In this document: piece after piece, positions 10,045 through 24,945 of the stretch
Layout: the number at the start of each line of letters is the position of its first letter
How positions within the stretch are numbered: the stretch's first letter is position 1
NCBI RefSeq assembly: GCF_003259675.1
Contig: NZ_PZJG01000007.1
Coordinates: 53,378 to 117,377 of the forward strand
Length of the DNA: 64,000 bases
Source: Macrococcoides bohemicum
GTDB lineage: Bacteria > Bacillota > Bacilli > Staphylococcales > Staphylococcaceae
Reading direction: 5' to 3'
The notes under the pieces: model-generated
What the model was told of the DNA's origin: nothing
Databases searched by the model: none
What the model saw: the letters and a program-made list of their open reading frames with translations, nothing else
Made by a program: the position numbers and the translations under genes

Positions 10045-12012
10045 CTAATCTTCTCCTTCACTTTGTTCATTTATAGTTTGTTGTAATTGCAAAATTGCTT
10101 CATTGATCGTGACATTTTCAAGTTGTGTTGCAGCATTTGATAAATGACCACCGCCACCCATACTTTCCATAACAAGCTGAACATTTATTTCTCCTAACGA
10201 TCTGGCAGAAATACCGATGACATTCTCTTTTCGCTCTGCCACCACAAAAGATGCTTCAACACCTTCTATACCCAAAAGCTCGTCAGCAGCTTGTGCAACA
10301 ATAACCGGATGAATGATCTCACCTACCGGGCCATGCGCAATTGCTATGCCATTATCTTCTAACTGCACGGTACGAATAATTTCGGAACGTTTAATATACG
10401 TTTCAATATCATCCTTTAAGAAATGCTGACAAAGAATCGTATCAGCACCATGGTTTCTTAAGAAACTTGCTGCATCAAATGTTCTGGAACCTGTACGCAG
10501 CGTAAAGTTACGTGTGTCAACAATAATGCCGGCAAGCATTACCGTTGCCTCTAGACGCGTCAACTTATGTTCTGTCGGTTGATATTCCAGTAATTCAGTT
10601 ACAAGTTCTGCTGTAGAACTCGCATATTGTTCCATATATACAAGCAATGGACTCTCGATAAACGATTCGCCACGACGATGATGATCGATCACCACTTTAC
10701 GATACGCTTTATTTAATATACTTTCATCAATCACCATTTCAGGTTTATGTGTATCTACGATAACCAATGTCGTCTTCTTCGTCATTAAATTCCATGCTTC
10801 TTCTGAAGACACAAATATTTCATCGAGCTCAGGTTTTTCTGCAATTTCAGCCATAACACGAGATAAAGTATCATCAACATCATAATCATTTAGAATGATA
10901 TTCGCCTTTAAATTGTTCATCTTAGCAAAGCGTGCAACACCAATTGCAGCACCGATCGCATCCATATCAGGACGTTTATGTCCCATAATAATAACGTTTT
11001 CACCTTCGATTAAAATATCGCGGAGTGCATGAGAGATAACACGTGCTCTAACGCGTGTACGTTTCTCCATAGGATCAGTTTTACCACCATAGAATCGAAC
11101 ATTTCCATTCATGTTCTTAATCGCTACCTGGTCACCACCACGACCAAGTGCTAAATCTAAACTTGATTGCGCTAATGTACCAAGATCCAGTAAATTTTCA
11201 GAGCCTTCACCAATGCCAACACTCAGTGTGATATGCGTTTTGATTTCTCGACTTTTTTCACGAATAGTATCTAATAAATTAAATTTTGTCTCTTCAATCT
11301 TATGTAAGATCTTTTGATTAAAGAACATCATATATTGATCTGATTGATAACGTTTAATATATACGTTATTCTCTTCAGCCCATTTATTAATTTCAGTCGA
11401 CATCATACTATTAATTTCCGTACGTTGCGCATCAGCCATGTTTTGTGTAATTTCATCGAAGTTATCCAGGAACAGTATCCCTATAATAGGCTTAGCTTCA
11501 TCGTATAATTGTTCTATTTCAACTTTATCGGTAATATCGAAGAAATACAAAGTGTTTAAATCTTCACCATATTTTACTTTAAATTTGTATGATTCAAAGT
11601 TGGCAGTGGCTTCATTTACACCTGTATTTTTAAGTTGATTCAGCAAATTAGGGAACAAATTATGAATAGATTCAGAAATAATAGGAGCATTAATCTTCTC
11701 ATTAATAAAATGATTATGCCATTCAATATGCTCATTTTCATCTAAAAGAATAACACCGATGGGTAATTCGCTTATTGCATAACGTTTTCCCTTATCAATA
11801 GATGTTGATAAATTCGCAATATAAGATTCATTGTGTCTGATACCATATCTTAAATAGAAAAGACTGATGCACGTGATGACAAAAAGTATGCCGAATGAAA
11901 CCGTCGCTGTCATAGGATGTACCGTATAAAGTATTCCTGTAACAATAAAAGCTGCGAGACACATAACAATAAATGGCATAATTAATGTTTGCTTATTGTA
12001 CTTCCTATTCAT
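10045..12012 (-). CDS. gdpP: cyclic-di-AMP phosphodiesterase GdpP (YybT)
   Basis: 655 residues. Two N-terminal membrane helices (about 12-54), a degenerate PAS domain (about 75-150), a degenerate GGDEF domain (about 170-305), and a DHH/DHHA1 module (about 340-645). The catalytic signature is intact: [37 protein letters not shown] and the DHHA1 motif [10 protein letters not shown]. It hydrolyses c-di-AMP, which sets potassium and osmolyte balance and beta-lactam tolerance in staphylococci. It begins 24 bases after yybS and couples to rplI. Confidence 0.97.
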   Translation of the reverse strand: MNRKYNKQTLIMPFIVMCLAAFIVTGILYTVHPMTATVSFGILFVITCISLFYLRYGIRHNESYIANLSTSIDKGKRYAISELPIGVILLDENEHIEWHNHFINEKINAPIISESIHNLFPNLLNQLKNTGVNEATANFESYKFKVKYGEDLNTLYFFDITDKVEIEQLYDEAKPIIGILFLDNFDEITQNMADAQRTEINSMMSTEINKWAEENNVYIKRYQSDQYMMFFNQKILHKIEETKFNLLDTIREKSREIKTHITLSVGIGEGSENLLDLGTLAQSSLDLALGRGGDQVAIKNMNGNVRFYGGKTDPMEKRTRVRARVISHALRDILIEGENVIIMGHKRPDMDAIGAAIGVARFAKMNNLKANIILNDYDVDDTLSRVMAEIAEKPELDEIFVSSEEAWNLMTKKTTLVIVDTHKPEMVIDESILNKAYRKVVIDHHRRGESFIESPLLVYMEQYASSTAELVTELLEYQPTEHKLTRLEATVMLAGIIVDTRNFTLRTGSRTFDAASFLRNHGADTILCQHFLKDDIETYIKRSEIIRTVQLEDNGIAIAHGPVGEIIHPVIVAQAADELLGIEGVEASFVVAERKENVIGISARSLGEINVQLVMESMGGGGHLSNAATQLENVTINEAILQLQQTINEQSEGED

Positions 12013-12036
12013 TGTGACACCTCATTAAATTATTTA

Positions 12037-12957
12037 TTACTTAAACTTTTTCGGTATTCTTTTCTTTAAGTTTACCATCAAATCAATAATTCCGAAAAGT
12101 TGAGTAATGGGAGCGTATAAAAACGCGATAAAGAATATAAAAACTTTAACAATCAGATGAATTTTTCTCATCTTTATAAAATAGCTATATAAAGATAATC
12201 CTTGAATGAATAACATCCACTCTAATACATATCTTAAGTTTATCACGATTCCGAGAGGAACATAATCAGTTTCTGAAATTCCAAAATGCGCTAATAGTAC
12301 AAATAAATAAATGATTAATAGTACTTTCGGCATCTGCCATGTATATAATGATCTAAAGTTGGGTGTCGCAATCTTAAACTGGCGTAATGCAGGTAAAGTT
12401 ATCACCAATTGTAATAAGGCTAATAAAAATAGCGATAAAATAACAATTCCAGGTACTTGTTTAATCACTTCATTCATACTTGTATTAAACATCTCTAACT
12501 GATAAGCAGGAATTGTACCTTCTTTAACGCCTTTAGATAAGTATTCATTATAAATATCAATTGTTGGCTTAAACCAAGTCTGCACTTTAGGTAAATAGTC
12601 AGTTAACTGAAGGAAGATAATCGATACAAGTGTATATATACTATAAAAAACTGTAAGGATATAAAGCATGCGTTCTTTAGATGTACGTTCTATCAGTAAT
12701 TGACCAATGATATATCCAGCAAATATCGATCCCATTATGACCTGCATCGTAAATATCGACATAAAAATAGTTATGAGTATTACGATTAAACTCATGATAT
12801 AAAAACTATTACGCGACTTACAGAACAAATATACAGTCGGTATAAGCAGAAACGGTGCGATAATGAATGCCATAAACGGCAGGAAATTTATCAGTAACGT
12901 TACCATCATCATAATCATCGTAACGACAATCGTCTTACTTAAATCAATCTTCAACAT
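12037..12957 (-). CDS. yybS: YybS-family (DUF2232) membrane protein
   Basis: 306 residues, strongly hydrophobic with about eight predicted membrane segments (for example IVVTMIMMMVTLLINFLPFMAF, FYIMSLIVILITIFMSIF, VIMGSIFAGYIIGQ, IVILSLFLLALLQLVI) and a basic tail. The DUF2232 family sits before gdpP in staphylococci and bacilli, as here. Its biochemical role is not known; a transporter or S-component-like role is only a guess from topology. It is the first gene of the operon. Confidence 0.88.
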   Translation of the reverse strand: MLKIDLSKTIVVTMIMMMVTLLINFLPFMAFIIAPFLLIPTVYLFCKSRNSFYIMSLIVILITIFMSIFTMQVIMGSIFAGYIIGQLLIERTSKERMLYILTVFYSIYTLVSIIFLQLTDYLPKVQTWFKPTIDIYNEYLSKGVKEGTIPAYQLEMFNTSMNEVIKQVPGIVILSLFLLALLQLVITLPALRQFKIATPNFRSLYTWQMPKVLLIIYLFVLLAHFGISETDYVPLGIVINLRYVLEWMLFIQGLSLYSYFIKMRKIHLIVKVFIFFIAFLYAPITQLFGIIDLMVNLKKRIPKKFK

Positions 12958-13049
12958 AAATTCTCACTTTCTAAGAATATTTCTATAACTATTCTATTTT
13001 ACAACTTTACTTAAAATACCTCAATGTATGTACATTTTTATTAAAAATA

Positions 13050-13082
13050 CAAAAAAAAAACTACCTAATAATTAGGCAGTCT
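13050..13082 (-). terminator. terminator of the YceI-family gene
   Basis: Minus strand ACTGCCTAAT/ATTAGGTAGT hairpin followed by a run of about ten T, directly after the stop. Confidence 0.85.
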
Positions 13083-13094
13083 AAAAATTATAAA

Positions 13095-13682
13095 TTAACC
13101 TTCGATTGAGAATTCTGCACCAACTTCAAATTTAACGTCTTTACCAACCATAACGCCGCCAGTTTCTAACGCTTGGTTCCAAGTTAAACCATATCTTTCA
13201 CGGTTGATTGATCCTGATACTACTAAACCAGTCACATCTCCACCAGTCATTGGGCTTTTGTGAACTCCATTGAACTCTAAATCAAATGTTTCTTCGTTTG
13301 TAACATCTTTAATTGTTAAGTCACCTGTAATTGTGTTGTTTGTTAATGATTTAGATACGAAAGTGATTTCTGGGTATTGTTCTACATCGAAGAAATCTCC
13401 AGATTTTAAATGACCATTACGATCAGCATTGTTTGTATCAATTGAATCAACTTTAACTGATGCTTTAACATTTAAAGAAGATAAATCATTGATGTCTCCA
13501 GTAACTGTTACATCGAAATCTGTAAATTCTCCTTTAACTTTTGAAACCATCATGTGTTTAATTGAAAAGTCAATTCCTGAGTGTGTTTTGTCTAAAGTAA
13601 AGTTTGTCATCGTTAAATTACCTCTTTCGTTATTTGTTTTAGTTTTTGTTGCCTTGTCTTTACCAAAAAGCTTTTTAAACAT
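13095..13682 (-). CDS. YceI-family lipocalin-like protein
   Basis: 195 residues from ATG at 13682. The YceI domain starts near residue 25 (TNFTLDKTHSGIDFSIKHMM) and runs to the C-terminus (GVMVGKDVKFEV), a beta-barrel family that binds isoprenoid-type ligands in the solved members. The first 24 residues are a Lys-rich extension without the family pattern and without a signal peptide. An internal ATG at 13610, behind GAGG, would give the standard family start, so two starts are possible. Monocistronic, between terminators of yybS-side and serS genes. Physiological role unknown. Confidence 0.88.
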   Translation of the reverse strand: MFKKLFGKDKATKTKTNNERGNLTMTNFTLDKTHSGIDFSIKHMMVSKVKGEFTDFDVTVTGDINDLSSLNVKASVKVDSIDTNNADRNGHLKSGDFFDVEQYPEITFVSKSLTNNTITGDLTIKDVTNEETFDLEFNGVHKSPMTGGDVTGLVVSGSINRERYGLTWNQALETGGVMVGKDVKFEVGAEFSIEG

Positions 13683-13792
13683 GTGTAATCATTCCTTATT
13701 TCTAACTTATATATTTAATATATCAGATATATTAAATATATTCAAGTATAAAAAATATATTATTTTGTTTATTTTTTGATTGCCATATTTTT

Positions 13793-13834
13793 AAAACAAA
13801 AAGACAAGGTACCTCTTTTACAGATACCTTGTCT
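13793..13834 (-). terminator. serS terminator
   Basis: Minus strand AGACAAGGTATC pairs with GGTACCTTGTCT and is followed by TTTTTGTTTT, 35 bases past the serS stop. Confidence 0.85.
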
Positions 13835-13868
13835 AAATTATTTTAAACAATTTATTTTTTTATTCAGA

Positions 13869-15152
<1,284 letters not shown>

Positions 15153-15172
15153 CTAATTTTATTTTTGGGTAC

Positions 15173-15408
15173 AAAAAAATACCACATCCCAAAAAGGGAC
15201 GTGGTATTTACGCGTTGCCACCCTAATTAATAGTTAAAACTTTCGTCTCAACTATTCTCTCCATTACATAACGGTTCATCACCGGTTTGCCAAACTTTAA
15301 TTATGGGTAGAATTTCATGTATGTAGTATCATAGCTTACACCAACCGCTATGTCTCTAAAATTACTTCAACATTACTTATCCCAAATGACAAATTTATTA
15401 TCTAATTT
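15173..15408 (-). promoter_or_regulatory. T-box riboswitch leader of serS
   Basis: The minus strand holds the T-box sequence AGGGTGGCAACGCG (about 15211-15225) followed by a terminator with 12-base arms (15179-15190 and 15196-15207) and a T run. Further upstream is a stem I region with GAAATTCTACCC, in which TCT is the likely serine specifier. Uncharged tRNA-Ser would pair with the specifier and the T-box bulge and favour read-through. The specifier reading is an inference; the T-box itself is plain. Confidence 0.9.
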
Positions 15409-15414
15409 GATAAT

Positions 15415-15443
15415 ATAGTATCATATGGATATAAGAATGACAA
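15415..15443 (-). promoter_or_regulatory. promoter of the serS T-box transcript
   Basis: Minus strand TTGTCA (15438-15443), exactly 17 bases, then TACTAT (15415-15420). The start would fall near 15408, directly before the T-box stem I. Confidence 0.7.
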
Positions 15444-15497
15444 CTATTTATGTCATTCTATAGCGAATAAGGATATCACATTATAAGGAGAATGATC

Positions 15498-16307
15498 ATG
15501 CAAATTATTGAGTCTATCAGCATACCAAAACGCAAAGTACTTACACACAAAGGGGATTATGGTCGCATATTGCTCATCGGAGGCAACCAGAATATGGGTG
15601 GTTCAATTATGATGGCAGCTCGTGCTTGTGTATACAGTGGTGGGGGACTCACAACAGTTGCTACGCACAATACAAATCATACAGCATTACATTCAAGATG
15701 TCCTGAAGCAATGGTTTCTGACATTAATGATATAAAACGCCTGACAAAGCTAATAGACAACGCAGATAGTATTTTAATCGGTCCTGGACTTGGTCTGGAT
15801 TTCCAGGGGAATAATGTTTTAACATTATTATTTCAACATATTCAGGAACATCAAACGTTAATTATAGATGGAGATGCTATTACTATATTAAGCAAATTAA
15901 AACATCCGTTACCAAAATGTAATGTTATCTTCACGCCACACCAGATGGAGTGGGAACGATTAAGCGGCATTCCTATTGCAGAACAGACACCTGAACGTAA
16001 CCGTGCTAAAGCTGATGAATTAGGTGCACATGTTATATTAAAGAAACATGAAACAGAATTATATTTGAAAAGCGGTGATTATAAAATCACTGTCGGTAAT
16101 GCAGCAATGGCGTCAGGCGGTATGGGAGATGCATTAGCAGGTATTATCGCAAGTTTCCTAGGTCAATTCGATCCAGGAGAAGCAATTAAACAAGCTGTTT
16201 TCATTCATAGCTTAATCGGAGATCAATTAGCTCAGGAAATGTATGTTGTACCAGCAAGCCGTATTATCGATGAATTACCTTATATGATGAAAAAGCTAGA
16301 GGAATAG
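15498..16307 (+). CDS. nnrD: ADP-dependent NAD(P)H-hydrate dehydratase
   Basis: 269 residues. It repairs hydrated NADH and NADPH with ADP or ATP. The ribokinase-like fold shows KGDYGRILLIGGNQNMGG, GPGLGL, LIIDGDAITIL, FTPHQMEWERLSG and the catalytic GGMGDALAGIIASFLGQ. The epimerase half (NnrE) is absent, so it is the stand-alone form usual in staphylococci. ATG at 15498 is chosen because AAGGAG is 7 bases before it; ATG at 15492 is too close. It is transcribed opposite to its neighbours and stops at a shared terminator with alsD. Confidence 0.94.
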   Translation: MQIIESISIPKRKVLTHKGDYGRILLIGGNQNMGGSIMMAARACVYSGGGLTTVATHNTNHTALHSRCPEAMVSDINDIKRLTKLIDNADSILIGPGLGLDFQGNNVLTLLFQHIQEHQTLIIDGDAITILSKLKHPLPKCNVIFTPHQMEWERLSGIPIAEQTPERNRAKADELGAHVILKKHETELYLKSGDYKITVGNAAMASGGMGDALAGIIASFLGQFDPGEAIKQAVFIHSLIGDQLAQEMYVVPASRIIDELPYMMKKLEE

Positions 16308-16345
16308 AAAAACAATCCTGAATCAAATGATTCAGGATTGTTTTT
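16308..16345. terminator. bidirectional terminator between nnrD and alsD
   Basis: Perfect inverted repeat with arms AAAAACAATCCTGAATCA and its complement, with A/T runs outside; the alsD stop lies at its right edge. Confidence 0.9.
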
Positions 16346-17047
16346 CTATTCACTTGCTTCAATATCTTTAAGCATTTCCGGATCATTCAAATCATTTTCA
16401 CGATAATGATTGGTATCCGGCATTTTTAAGATAAAATCTTCCTGCAAAGCAAGTTCAACTTTCACGTCTTCAATCTCATAATCAAATACATGACCACCCT
16501 GTGTCACGTCGTCACTTAAATAATGTACATGATAACCGCCAACACCGATGCCCATAATGAAATGAGGTGTATAAAATCCAAACAATGTACCTTCTGTATC
16601 TTGAATATCAAAATAGCCTTGTTCTTTAACCGCTTCAACAAGTTTTGGATAGGGTTGTTGTTGTTTCTTCACTGATCTTGCTTTAATCATTTTAAATTTA
16701 CCTTTAATCTTTACTGCATGAAAATAGTTCATTCCCTGCATTGTTTTTAATATTTCTTCGTCTAAGTGTTCTTTATTTAAACTGCCTTTAAAAGTTAATG
16801 TCTTTGTCGGGTTAAAGTCCATCATACTTGCAAAAGGTGTTGTTTCTTCAGGTGAAACAACGCGTACATTTCCTGTACTTTCGATTAAATATGGTGTGCC
16901 GTCCAAAACAATCAGTTCACCATTTAAGCCATCCATTGTTCCGATACCATAATTTCCTATTGAAAGTACATCTGACATTTTAAATGTTCCTTCAAACATA
17001 CCTCCTACAAGTGCACCCATTGTTGAATATTGATATAAGTTATTCAT
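16346..17047 (-). CDS. alsD: alpha-acetolactate decarboxylase
   Basis: 233 residues, near family length. It decarboxylates acetolactate to acetoin. The zinc site is visible in GGYHVHYLSDDVTQGGHV, with the three histidines typical of the family, and the N-terminal STMGALVGGMFEGTFKMSDVL is characteristic. It follows alsS by 10 bases, forming the acetoin (overflow pyruvate) operon. Cytoplasmic. Confidence 0.96.
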   Translation of the reverse strand: MNNLYQYSTMGALVGGMFEGTFKMSDVLSIGNYGIGTMDGLNGELIVLDGTPYLIESTGNVRVVSPEETTPFASMMDFNPTKTLTFKGSLNKEHLDEEILKTMQGMNYFHAVKIKGKFKMIKARSVKKQQQPYPKLVEAVKEQGYFDIQDTEGTLFGFYTPHFIMGIGVGGYHVHYLSDDVTQGGHVFDYEIEDVKVELALQEDFILKMPDTNHYRENDLNDPEMLKDIEASE

Positions 17048-17057
17048 CGTTATCCTC

Positions 17058-18725
17058 CTAGTTTGTAGCGTCTGGTAATAAATCTTCCATTAATTTAGCA
17101 TTGTTGCTATAATCTACAGGAATATCTACGATAACCGGTCCTTCTTCTGACATCGCTTTCTTCAGTACATCTTCTAACTCACTAGAGTGATTCACTTTAT
17201 ATCCTTTTGCACCCATAGATTCTGCATATTTAACATAGTCAACAGGACCTAAGTCAACTGCTGCACCTTTACCATACTTACTTTCCTGCTGGAATTTAAC
17301 CATATCATAATGGCCATCATTCCAAATAAGCTGTACGATTGGCGCTTTAAGTCTTACTGCTGTTTCAAGTTCCTGACCTGAGAATAAGAAACCTCCATCC
17401 CCCGCCATAGAAACAATCTTTTTACCTGGTCGTACAATTGATGCTGCAATCGCCCAAGGCAGTGCTACACCTAATGTCTGCATCCCATTTGAGAACAAGA
17501 GATGACGTGGTGCATAACTTCTAAAATAACGTGCCATATAAATATATAAAGACCCTACATCTACAGTAACTGTTGTTTCATCATCAATTAATTCACGTAC
17601 TGCTTTAACAATATGTTTAGGATTTACTTTCTCAGCATTCATGTAATCTTCAGGCAATTCATATTTCTTTTGAATCATTTGTGCCACATTTAATAATATT
17701 TTTTGAGCATTTTCATCAAGCTGAATATCACCTGGATCTAATTTCTCATCTAATCGTTGAATTGTGAGCGCAGTATTACCAATTAATTCAGTTACCGGTG
17801 CATAATGATTATCGATATCACTTTGCACTTCATCTATATGAATAATTGTCTTTTCATTTTCTTTATTCCAAATCACCGGATCGTACTCAATTGGGTCATA
17901 ACCTACTGATATTACTAAATCGGCATGTTTTAATAATTCATCACCAGGCTGATTTCTAAATAAGCCAATTCTTCCGAAGAAATGCTCTTCTAATTCTCTT
18001 GAAATAATACCAGAACCCTGGAAGGTTTCTACAACTGGTATCGCATTATTTGCCATAAATTTTCTTATCGCTAAAGTATTTTCTTCTGAAGAGGCACGCA
18101 TCCCAAGTAAAAATACTGGTAACTTTGCTTGTTTAATTCTTTCAGCCAATGTATCAATTTCAAAATTGGGTGCCGGTCCTAAAACAGGTGGTTCTTTCAC
18201 TTCAATAGCATCCACCTCCACGTTTTCTGCTGATATAACATCTTGTGGGATACTTACAAATGCTGCACCTTTACGTCCTTCAACACTGGCGCGGAATGCA
18301 TTCGTAACTGCTTCAGAAATACTGTTCGCATCTTGAACTTCAACTGAATACTTAGAAACGTGACTCATTAGACCAGCGTTATCTAATGATTGATGTGTAC
18401 GTTTTAAACTGTCTTCTCGTTTAACATTACCCCCAATCGCAACGACCGGATCACTTTCAGAGTTTGCCGTCACTAATCCTGTCGCTAAATTGGTTACCCC
18501 TGGTCCACTCGTTACAAGTACAACGCCAGGTTTACCTGTGATACGACCGATACCTTGTGCAATAAGTGCCGCATTTTGTTCATGACGTGTCACAATGACT
18601 TCGGGACCTCTATCTTCTAAAACATCAAATGCTTTATCGATTTTCGCTCCAGGTACTCCGAATACATGTGTCACACCATGATTAATTAATGTATCAACGA
18701 ATAAATCTCCACCAGATTTTTTCAT
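17058..18725 (-). CDS. alsS: catabolic acetolactate synthase
   Basis: 555 residues, a thiamine-diphosphate enzyme joining two pyruvates into acetolactate. Catalytic glutamate E49 lies in [17 protein letters not shown]; the ThDP motif is [16 protein letters not shown] ending at WNDGHYDM. The lack of a long FAD/regulatory extension and pairing with alsD indicate the catabolic AlsS rather than the biosynthetic IlvB. The pathway diverts pyruvate into neutral acetoin. A promoter, a possible cre and a strong inverted repeat lie upstream. Confidence 0.96.
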   Translation of the reverse strand: MKKSGGDLFVDTLINHGVTHVFGVPGAKIDKAFDVLEDRGPEVIVTRHEQNAALIAQGIGRITGKPGVVLVTSGPGVTNLATGLVTANSESDPVVAIGGNVKREDSLKRTHQSLDNAGLMSHVSKYSVEVQDANSISEAVTNAFRASVEGRKGAAFVSIPQDVISAENVEVDAIEVKEPPVLGPAPNFEIDTLAERIKQAKLPVFLLGMRASSEENTLAIRKFMANNAIPVVETFQGSGIISRELEEHFFGRIGLFRNQPGDELLKHADLVISVGYDPIEYDPVIWNKENEKTIIHIDEVQSDIDNHYAPVTELIGNTALTIQRLDEKLDPGDIQLDENAQKILLNVAQMIQKKYELPEDYMNAEKVNPKHIVKAVRELIDDETTVTVDVGSLYIYMARYFRSYAPRHLLFSNGMQTLGVALPWAIAASIVRPGKKIVSMAGDGGFLFSGQELETAVRLKAPIVQLIWNDGHYDMVKFQQESKYGKGAAVDLGPVDYVKYAESMGAKGYKVNHSSELEDVLKKAMSEEGPVIVDIPVDYSNNAKLMEDLLPDATN

Positions 18726-18769
18726 AATATTAACGCTCCTAATTAAAGTTATATTTTTTTACAATTTAA

Positions 18770-18859
18770 ATGCTAGTACGAATACATGCTTACTTCAAAT
18801 AATACGCCTTTAAAAAACATATAAAACGTTTCCAGCAATATTGAAGTGATTTCAATATT
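18770..18859 (-). promoter_or_regulatory. alsSD promoter with cre-like site and inverted repeat
   Basis: Minus strand TTGAAG (18793-18798), 17 bases, TAGCAT (18770-18775). Just upstream, TGGAAACGTTTTAT (18821-18834) matches 12 of 14 positions of the CcpA cre consensus. Next to it, arms AATATTGAA and TTCAATATT (18837-18845 and 18851-18859) form a perfect 9-base inverted repeat with a 5-base spacer, shaped like an operator. Which protein binds is unknown. Confidence 0.5.
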
Positions 18860-18869
18860 ACTCAGGAAA

Positions 18870-18909
18870 TAAAAAAACTAAAGCACAACTTAAAAAATTG
18901 GCTTTAGTT
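18870..18909 (-). terminator. gyrA terminator
   Basis: Minus strand AACTAAAGC pairs with GCTTTAGTT across a 16-base loop, followed by a T run. It lies 11 bases after the gyrA stop. Confidence 0.75.
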
Positions 18910-18919
18910 CTTTACAATT

Positions 18920-21583
18920 TTATTCAGTTTCTTCTTCGTCTTTAAAAATATCATCAAAAGATGAACTTTCTAAAATATCTTTTTGAGCGTCATCTTCTTC
19001 ATCTTCAAGCGTACCAACAACATGACCATCTTCAGCTTCTATATCTTCATTATTATCTTCTAATGCTTCTTCAGTTAATGTTGTTTCTTGTTTGGCAATT
19101 ACTTCACCTGGCAACTTATCTTCATCAATTACATCAATTTCTTCTTCTTTCTCCACTTTCGCAACGGTCGCAACATGTTGACTTTCACCTAACTTAATTA
19201 AGCGTACACCTTGCGCTGAACGACCATTTTGAGAGAATTCAGCAATATCTAAACGAATGATTACACCTTGATTCGTCACCAACATAATATCTTCGTCACC
19301 GTTAACTGTTGTGATACAAACAAGATTACCGTTCTTCTTAGTAATACTTGCTGTTTTAATTCCTTTACCACCACGGTTAGAAATACGGTATTCTGCTTCA
19401 CCCGTACGTTTACCATAACCATTTTCAGTAACAATCAATACTTCATGTTCACCATTAGATTCAATAACGTCAAGTCCTATTACTTCATCGCCTTCGCGTA
19501 ATGAAATACCTTTTACACCTGCAGCTGTTCTTCCGAGTGGACGCAGTTTATCTTCTTCGAAACGGATGAGTGATGCATTTTTTGTACCGATAATTAACTG
19601 TTTATTACCATCTGTTAAACGTACAGCAATCAGTTCATCGTCTTCTCTAAAGTTAATTGCAATCTTACCGTTTTTATTAATACGCGCAAAATGAGAAAGA
19701 TTCGTACGTTTAATAATACCTTGTTTCGTCGCAAATATAATAAAGGCATCTTCACGTTCTAAGTCTTTCACCGCAATCATCGTGCTAATCTTTTCATCTT
19801 TTTCCAGTTCTAATACGTTAACGATTGGTATTCCTTTTGATTGACGAGATAGTTCAGGAATTTCATATCCCTTAACTTTGTAAACACGACCCATATTCGT
19901 AAAGAATAATACGTTATCATGAGTTGAGGTCGTTACCATTTGACTAACAAAGTCTTCGTCTAAAGTATTCATTCCTTGAACACCACGTCCACCACGGTGT
20001 TGTGTACGATAAGTAGATGCTGGTAAACGTTTAATATAGTTATTATGACTTAACGTAATAACGATATTTTCTTCATCGATTAAATCTTCATCCTCTAAAT
20101 GATCAAATCCGCCTGCTGTGATTTCTGTACGACGTTCATCACCATACTTTTCACGGATTTCAATTAATTCTTCACGAATAATTTCCAGTAATCTTTCTTC
20201 ATCTGCTAAGATGGCTCTTAATTCATCAATATATTTCAGTAATTCCTGGTATTCTTCTTCAATTTTGTCACGTTCAAGTCCTGTTAATCGACGTAGACGC
20301 ATATCTAATATTGCTTGTGCCTGACGCTCAGAAAGCTTAAATTGTTCCATTAATCCTTCCATCGCTTCAGCATCATTTTTTGAACCACGAATTAAAGCAA
20401 TAATTTCGTCGATATGATCTAATGCAATACGTAATCCTTCTAAAATATGTGCACGATCTTCAGCTTTCTTCAAGTTATATTGCGTTCTACGACGAACTAC
20501 TACTTTTTGGTGCTCTAAATAATGATAGATTGCTTGTTTAATATTTAAAACTTTCGGTTGTCCATCAACAAGCGCTAACATATTCACACCAAAAGAAGTT
20601 TGTAACGGTGTTAATTTATATAAATTATTTAAGATAACATTTGCGTTCGCATCACGGCGTACATCAATTACGATACGTACACCTTCTTTTAAACTTGTCT
20701 CATCACGTAAATCTGTAATACCATCAACCTTTTTATCACGTGCAAGCTCAGCGATCTTCTCTACTAAACGTGCTTTATTCACCTGATAAGGGATTTCTGT
20801 TACGATAATCGTTTCTTTACCGTTTGGACGGGTTTCAATTAACGTCTTCGCTCGCATAATAACAGATCCACGACCCGTCTCATATGCACGACGGATACCA
20901 CTACGACCTAATATTAAGCCTGCAGTAGGAAAATCAGGACCTTGAATAAACTCCATTAATTCAGGAATCGAAATGTCAGGATTTTTACTTAATTCTAAAA
21001 CACCGTTAATAACTTCCGTTAAGTTGTGCGGAGGAATATTTGTTGCCATACCAACCGCAATTCCTGATGCACCATTGACAAGTAGATTAGGAAATCTAGA
21101 AGGTAGCACGACTGGTTCACGTTCATTACCATCGTAGTTATCTGTAAAATCAATCGTATCTTTGTTGATATCACGCATTAATTCCATAGCAATCTTAGAC
21201 ATACGTGCCTCTGTATAACGCATCGCAGCTGCACCATCGCCGTCCATAGAACCAAAGTTTCCTTGTCCATCAACGAGCATATAGCGATAACTGAAGTCCT
21301 GTGCCATACGAACCATTGCTTCATAAATTGAAGAGTCACCGTGTGGGTGATATTTACCCATAACATCTCCTACGATACGTGCAGACTTCTTATAGGGTTT
21401 ATCTGGTGTCATACCTTGATTATTCATTCCGTATAATATACGACGATGTACGGGTTTCATACCATCACGTACATCTGGTAACGCACGAGAAACGATTACA
21501 CTCATCGCATAGTCAAGAAACGAATCCTTCATCTCTTTGACAATATTCTGGTCTTTTAGTTTTGAATCGTGCTCTAAAGCCAT
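18920..21583 (-). CDS. gyrA: DNA gyrase subunit A
   Basis: 887 residues. The N-terminal cleavage domain carries catalytic Y123 (AAMRYTEAR). The quinolone region is GDSSIYEAM with S84, S85 and E88, the residues of susceptible S. aureus. The C-terminal half has six beta-pinwheel blades with GyrA-box RGGRGVQGM near residue 530. The last 90 or so residues are acidic ([20 protein letters not shown]). With GyrB it introduces negative supercoils. It begins 27 bases after gyrB. Confidence 0.98.
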   Translation of the reverse strand: MALEHDSKLKDQNIVKEMKDSFLDYAMSVIVSRALPDVRDGMKPVHRRILYGMNNQGMTPDKPYKKSARIVGDVMGKYHPHGDSSIYEAMVRMAQDFSYRYMLVDGQGNFGSMDGDGAAAMRYTEARMSKIAMELMRDINKDTIDFTDNYDGNEREPVVLPSRFPNLLVNGASGIAVGMATNIPPHNLTEVINGVLELSKNPDISIPELMEFIQGPDFPTAGLILGRSGIRRAYETGRGSVIMRAKTLIETRPNGKETIIVTEIPYQVNKARLVEKIAELARDKKVDGITDLRDETSLKEGVRIVIDVRRDANANVILNNLYKLTPLQTSFGVNMLALVDGQPKVLNIKQAIYHYLEHQKVVVRRRTQYNLKKAEDRAHILEGLRIALDHIDEIIALIRGSKNDAEAMEGLMEQFKLSERQAQAILDMRLRRLTGLERDKIEEEYQELLKYIDELRAILADEERLLEIIREELIEIREKYGDERRTEITAGGFDHLEDEDLIDEENIVITLSHNNYIKRLPASTYRTQHRGGRGVQGMNTLDEDFVSQMVTTSTHDNVLFFTNMGRVYKVKGYEIPELSRQSKGIPIVNVLELEKDEKISTMIAVKDLEREDAFIIFATKQGIIKRTNLSHFARINKNGKIAINFREDDELIAVRLTDGNKQLIIGTKNASLIRFEEDKLRPLGRTAAGVKGISLREGDEVIGLDVIESNGEHEVLIVTENGYGKRTGEAEYRISNRGGKGIKTASITKKNGNLVCITTVNGDEDIMLVTNQGVIIRLDIAEFSQNGRSAQGVRLIKLGESQHVATVAKVEKEEEIDVIDEDKLPGEVIAKQETTLTEEALEDNNEDIEAEDGHVVGTLEDEEDDAQKDILESSSFDDIFKDEEETE

Positions 21584-21610
21584 AAATGGCGCCTCCTTAA
21601 AATACTATCT

Positions 21611-23533
<1,923 letters not shown>

Positions 23534-23540
23534 CTAGCCT

Positions 23541-24650
23541 TCAATTAGTCGAAATATGTCCATCAGAAACATTAAATAATTTCGCTCTGTTGATTGTTTC
23601 ATGTTCAATACCATCCACTGATGTTGTTGTTACAAATGTTTGAACTTTATGTTGAATTGTAGTAAGTAAATGTGTCTGCCTTAAATCATCAAGCTCGCTT
23701 AATACATCATCCAGCAATAGAATCGGATATTCTCCCACTTCCAGATTAATCAATTCTATTTCAGCAAGCTTCACTGATAAAGCTGTCGTTCTCTGTTGAC
23801 CTTGTGATCCGTACGTTTGCACGTCAATATCATTGATGGCAAACGTAATATCATCACGATGTGGGCCAAATAAACTTTGTGCACGTTCTATCTCACGTTT
23901 ACTTTCTTTATTTAGCAATGAAACACAAGCTTCAATCATGGCTTGTGTGTCATCAATATATTCAAGACTTGATACATACAGTAATTTTAAGTTTTCTTTT
24001 TGTTTTGTAATGCCTTGATGAATAGGTAAGGCAAGCTCCTCCAGTTTTTCAATGAATGATTTACGTCGCTGCGTAAGTTTTACTGCATATTCCGCAAATT
24101 GTTCATTCAATACTTCAAGCATCGTAGTATCAGTATTGCCTGATAGTTTAAGTTGCTTAAGATGATGATTCTTTTGTTTGAGTATTCTTTGAAAGTTTGA
24201 TAAATCATTAAGATAAACAGCAGATATCTGGCCGATTTCCATATCGATGAATCGGCGTCTTATTTGCGGACTACCTTTAACTAAATTCAAGTCTTCTGGT
24301 GCAAATAAAACGACGTTCATATGGCCGATGTATTCAGTCAGTCTCTTTTGTTCTAAATGATTCACTTTCGCTTTTTTACCTTTTGATGAAATTGTGAGTG
24401 ATAATGGCATGATGCCATGTCGGTATTCTAAGTCACCTTCAATATGACTAAATTGTTCACCCCAGGTAATTAGTTCTTTATCATTTGAAGTTCTGTGACT
24501 TTTAGCCATCGCTAAACAATATATCGCTTCTAAAAGATTTGTCTTTCCTTGTGCATTAATACCTATCAAAATATTTACTTCATCGCTAAAGTCTAATTTG
24601 ACGGAATCATAATTTCGATAATGCGATAAAGATAATGCTTTTAACTTCAT
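23541..24650 (-). CDS. recF: recombination mediator RecF
   Basis: 369 residues, SMC-like ATPase that helps load RecA at gaps. Walker A is [14 protein letters not shown] near residue 33, the signature [18 protein letters not shown] near 280, and Walker [14 protein letters not shown] near 310. Its start overlaps the yaaA stop by one base, so it is translationally coupled to yaaA, as in other Firmicutes. Confidence 0.97.
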   Translation of the reverse strand: MKLKALSLSHYRNYDSVKLDFSDEVNILIGINAQGKTNLLEAIYCLAMAKSHRTSNDKELITWGEQFSHIEGDLEYRHGIMPLSLTISSKGKKAKVNHLEQKRLTEYIGHMNVVLFAPEDLNLVKGSPQIRRRFIDMEIGQISAVYLNDLSNFQRILKQKNHHLKQLKLSGNTDTTMLEVLNEQFAEYAVKLTQRRKSFIEKLEELALPIHQGITKQKENLKLLYVSSLEYIDDTQAMIEACVSLLNKESKREIERAQSLFGPHRDDITFAINDIDVQTYGSQGQQRTTALSVKLAEIELINLEVGEYPILLLDDVLSELDDLRQTHLLTTIQHKVQTFVTTTSVDGIEHETINRAKLFNVSDGHISTN

Positions 24651-24868
24651 TATGCTTCCGTGTAAGTAATCTTGTAAGTTTCGCCTTCAACTTCTAAAAG
24701 ATCATCCTGGTGAAGCTTTTTACCACGTCTGTTTTCTTCTTCTCCGTTCAACATTACCGGGTTATCCTGCAGATACCATTTCGCTTGTCCGCCCGTTGAG
24801 ATAATCCCTTCTGCTTTTAGAAATTGACCTAACGTAATCTCACTATTTAGTTCGACTATATTTACCAT
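24650..24868 (-). CDS. yaaA: S4-domain protein YaaA
   Basis: 72 residues. An RNA-binding S4 domain ([31 protein letters not shown]) fills the protein. Always found between dnaN and recF in related genomes, and linked in Bacillus to late 50S assembly. Here it has been separated from dnaN by 3.7 kb of other genes and a terminator. Candidate -10 boxes TATAAT on the minus strand at 24898-24903 and 24906-24911 could supply the promoter now needed for yaaA-recF-gyrBA. Confidence 0.93.
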   Translation of the reverse strand: MVNIVELNSEITLGQFLKAEGIISTGGQAKWYLQDNPVMLNGEEENRRGKKLHQDDLLEVEGETYKITYTEA

Positions 24869-24945
24869 TCACGGTTCACTCCTATTCCATGTCAGTCATT
24901 ATATAATTATACCTTTAATCTTTAAAAATTGCATGTTTTTTCACA

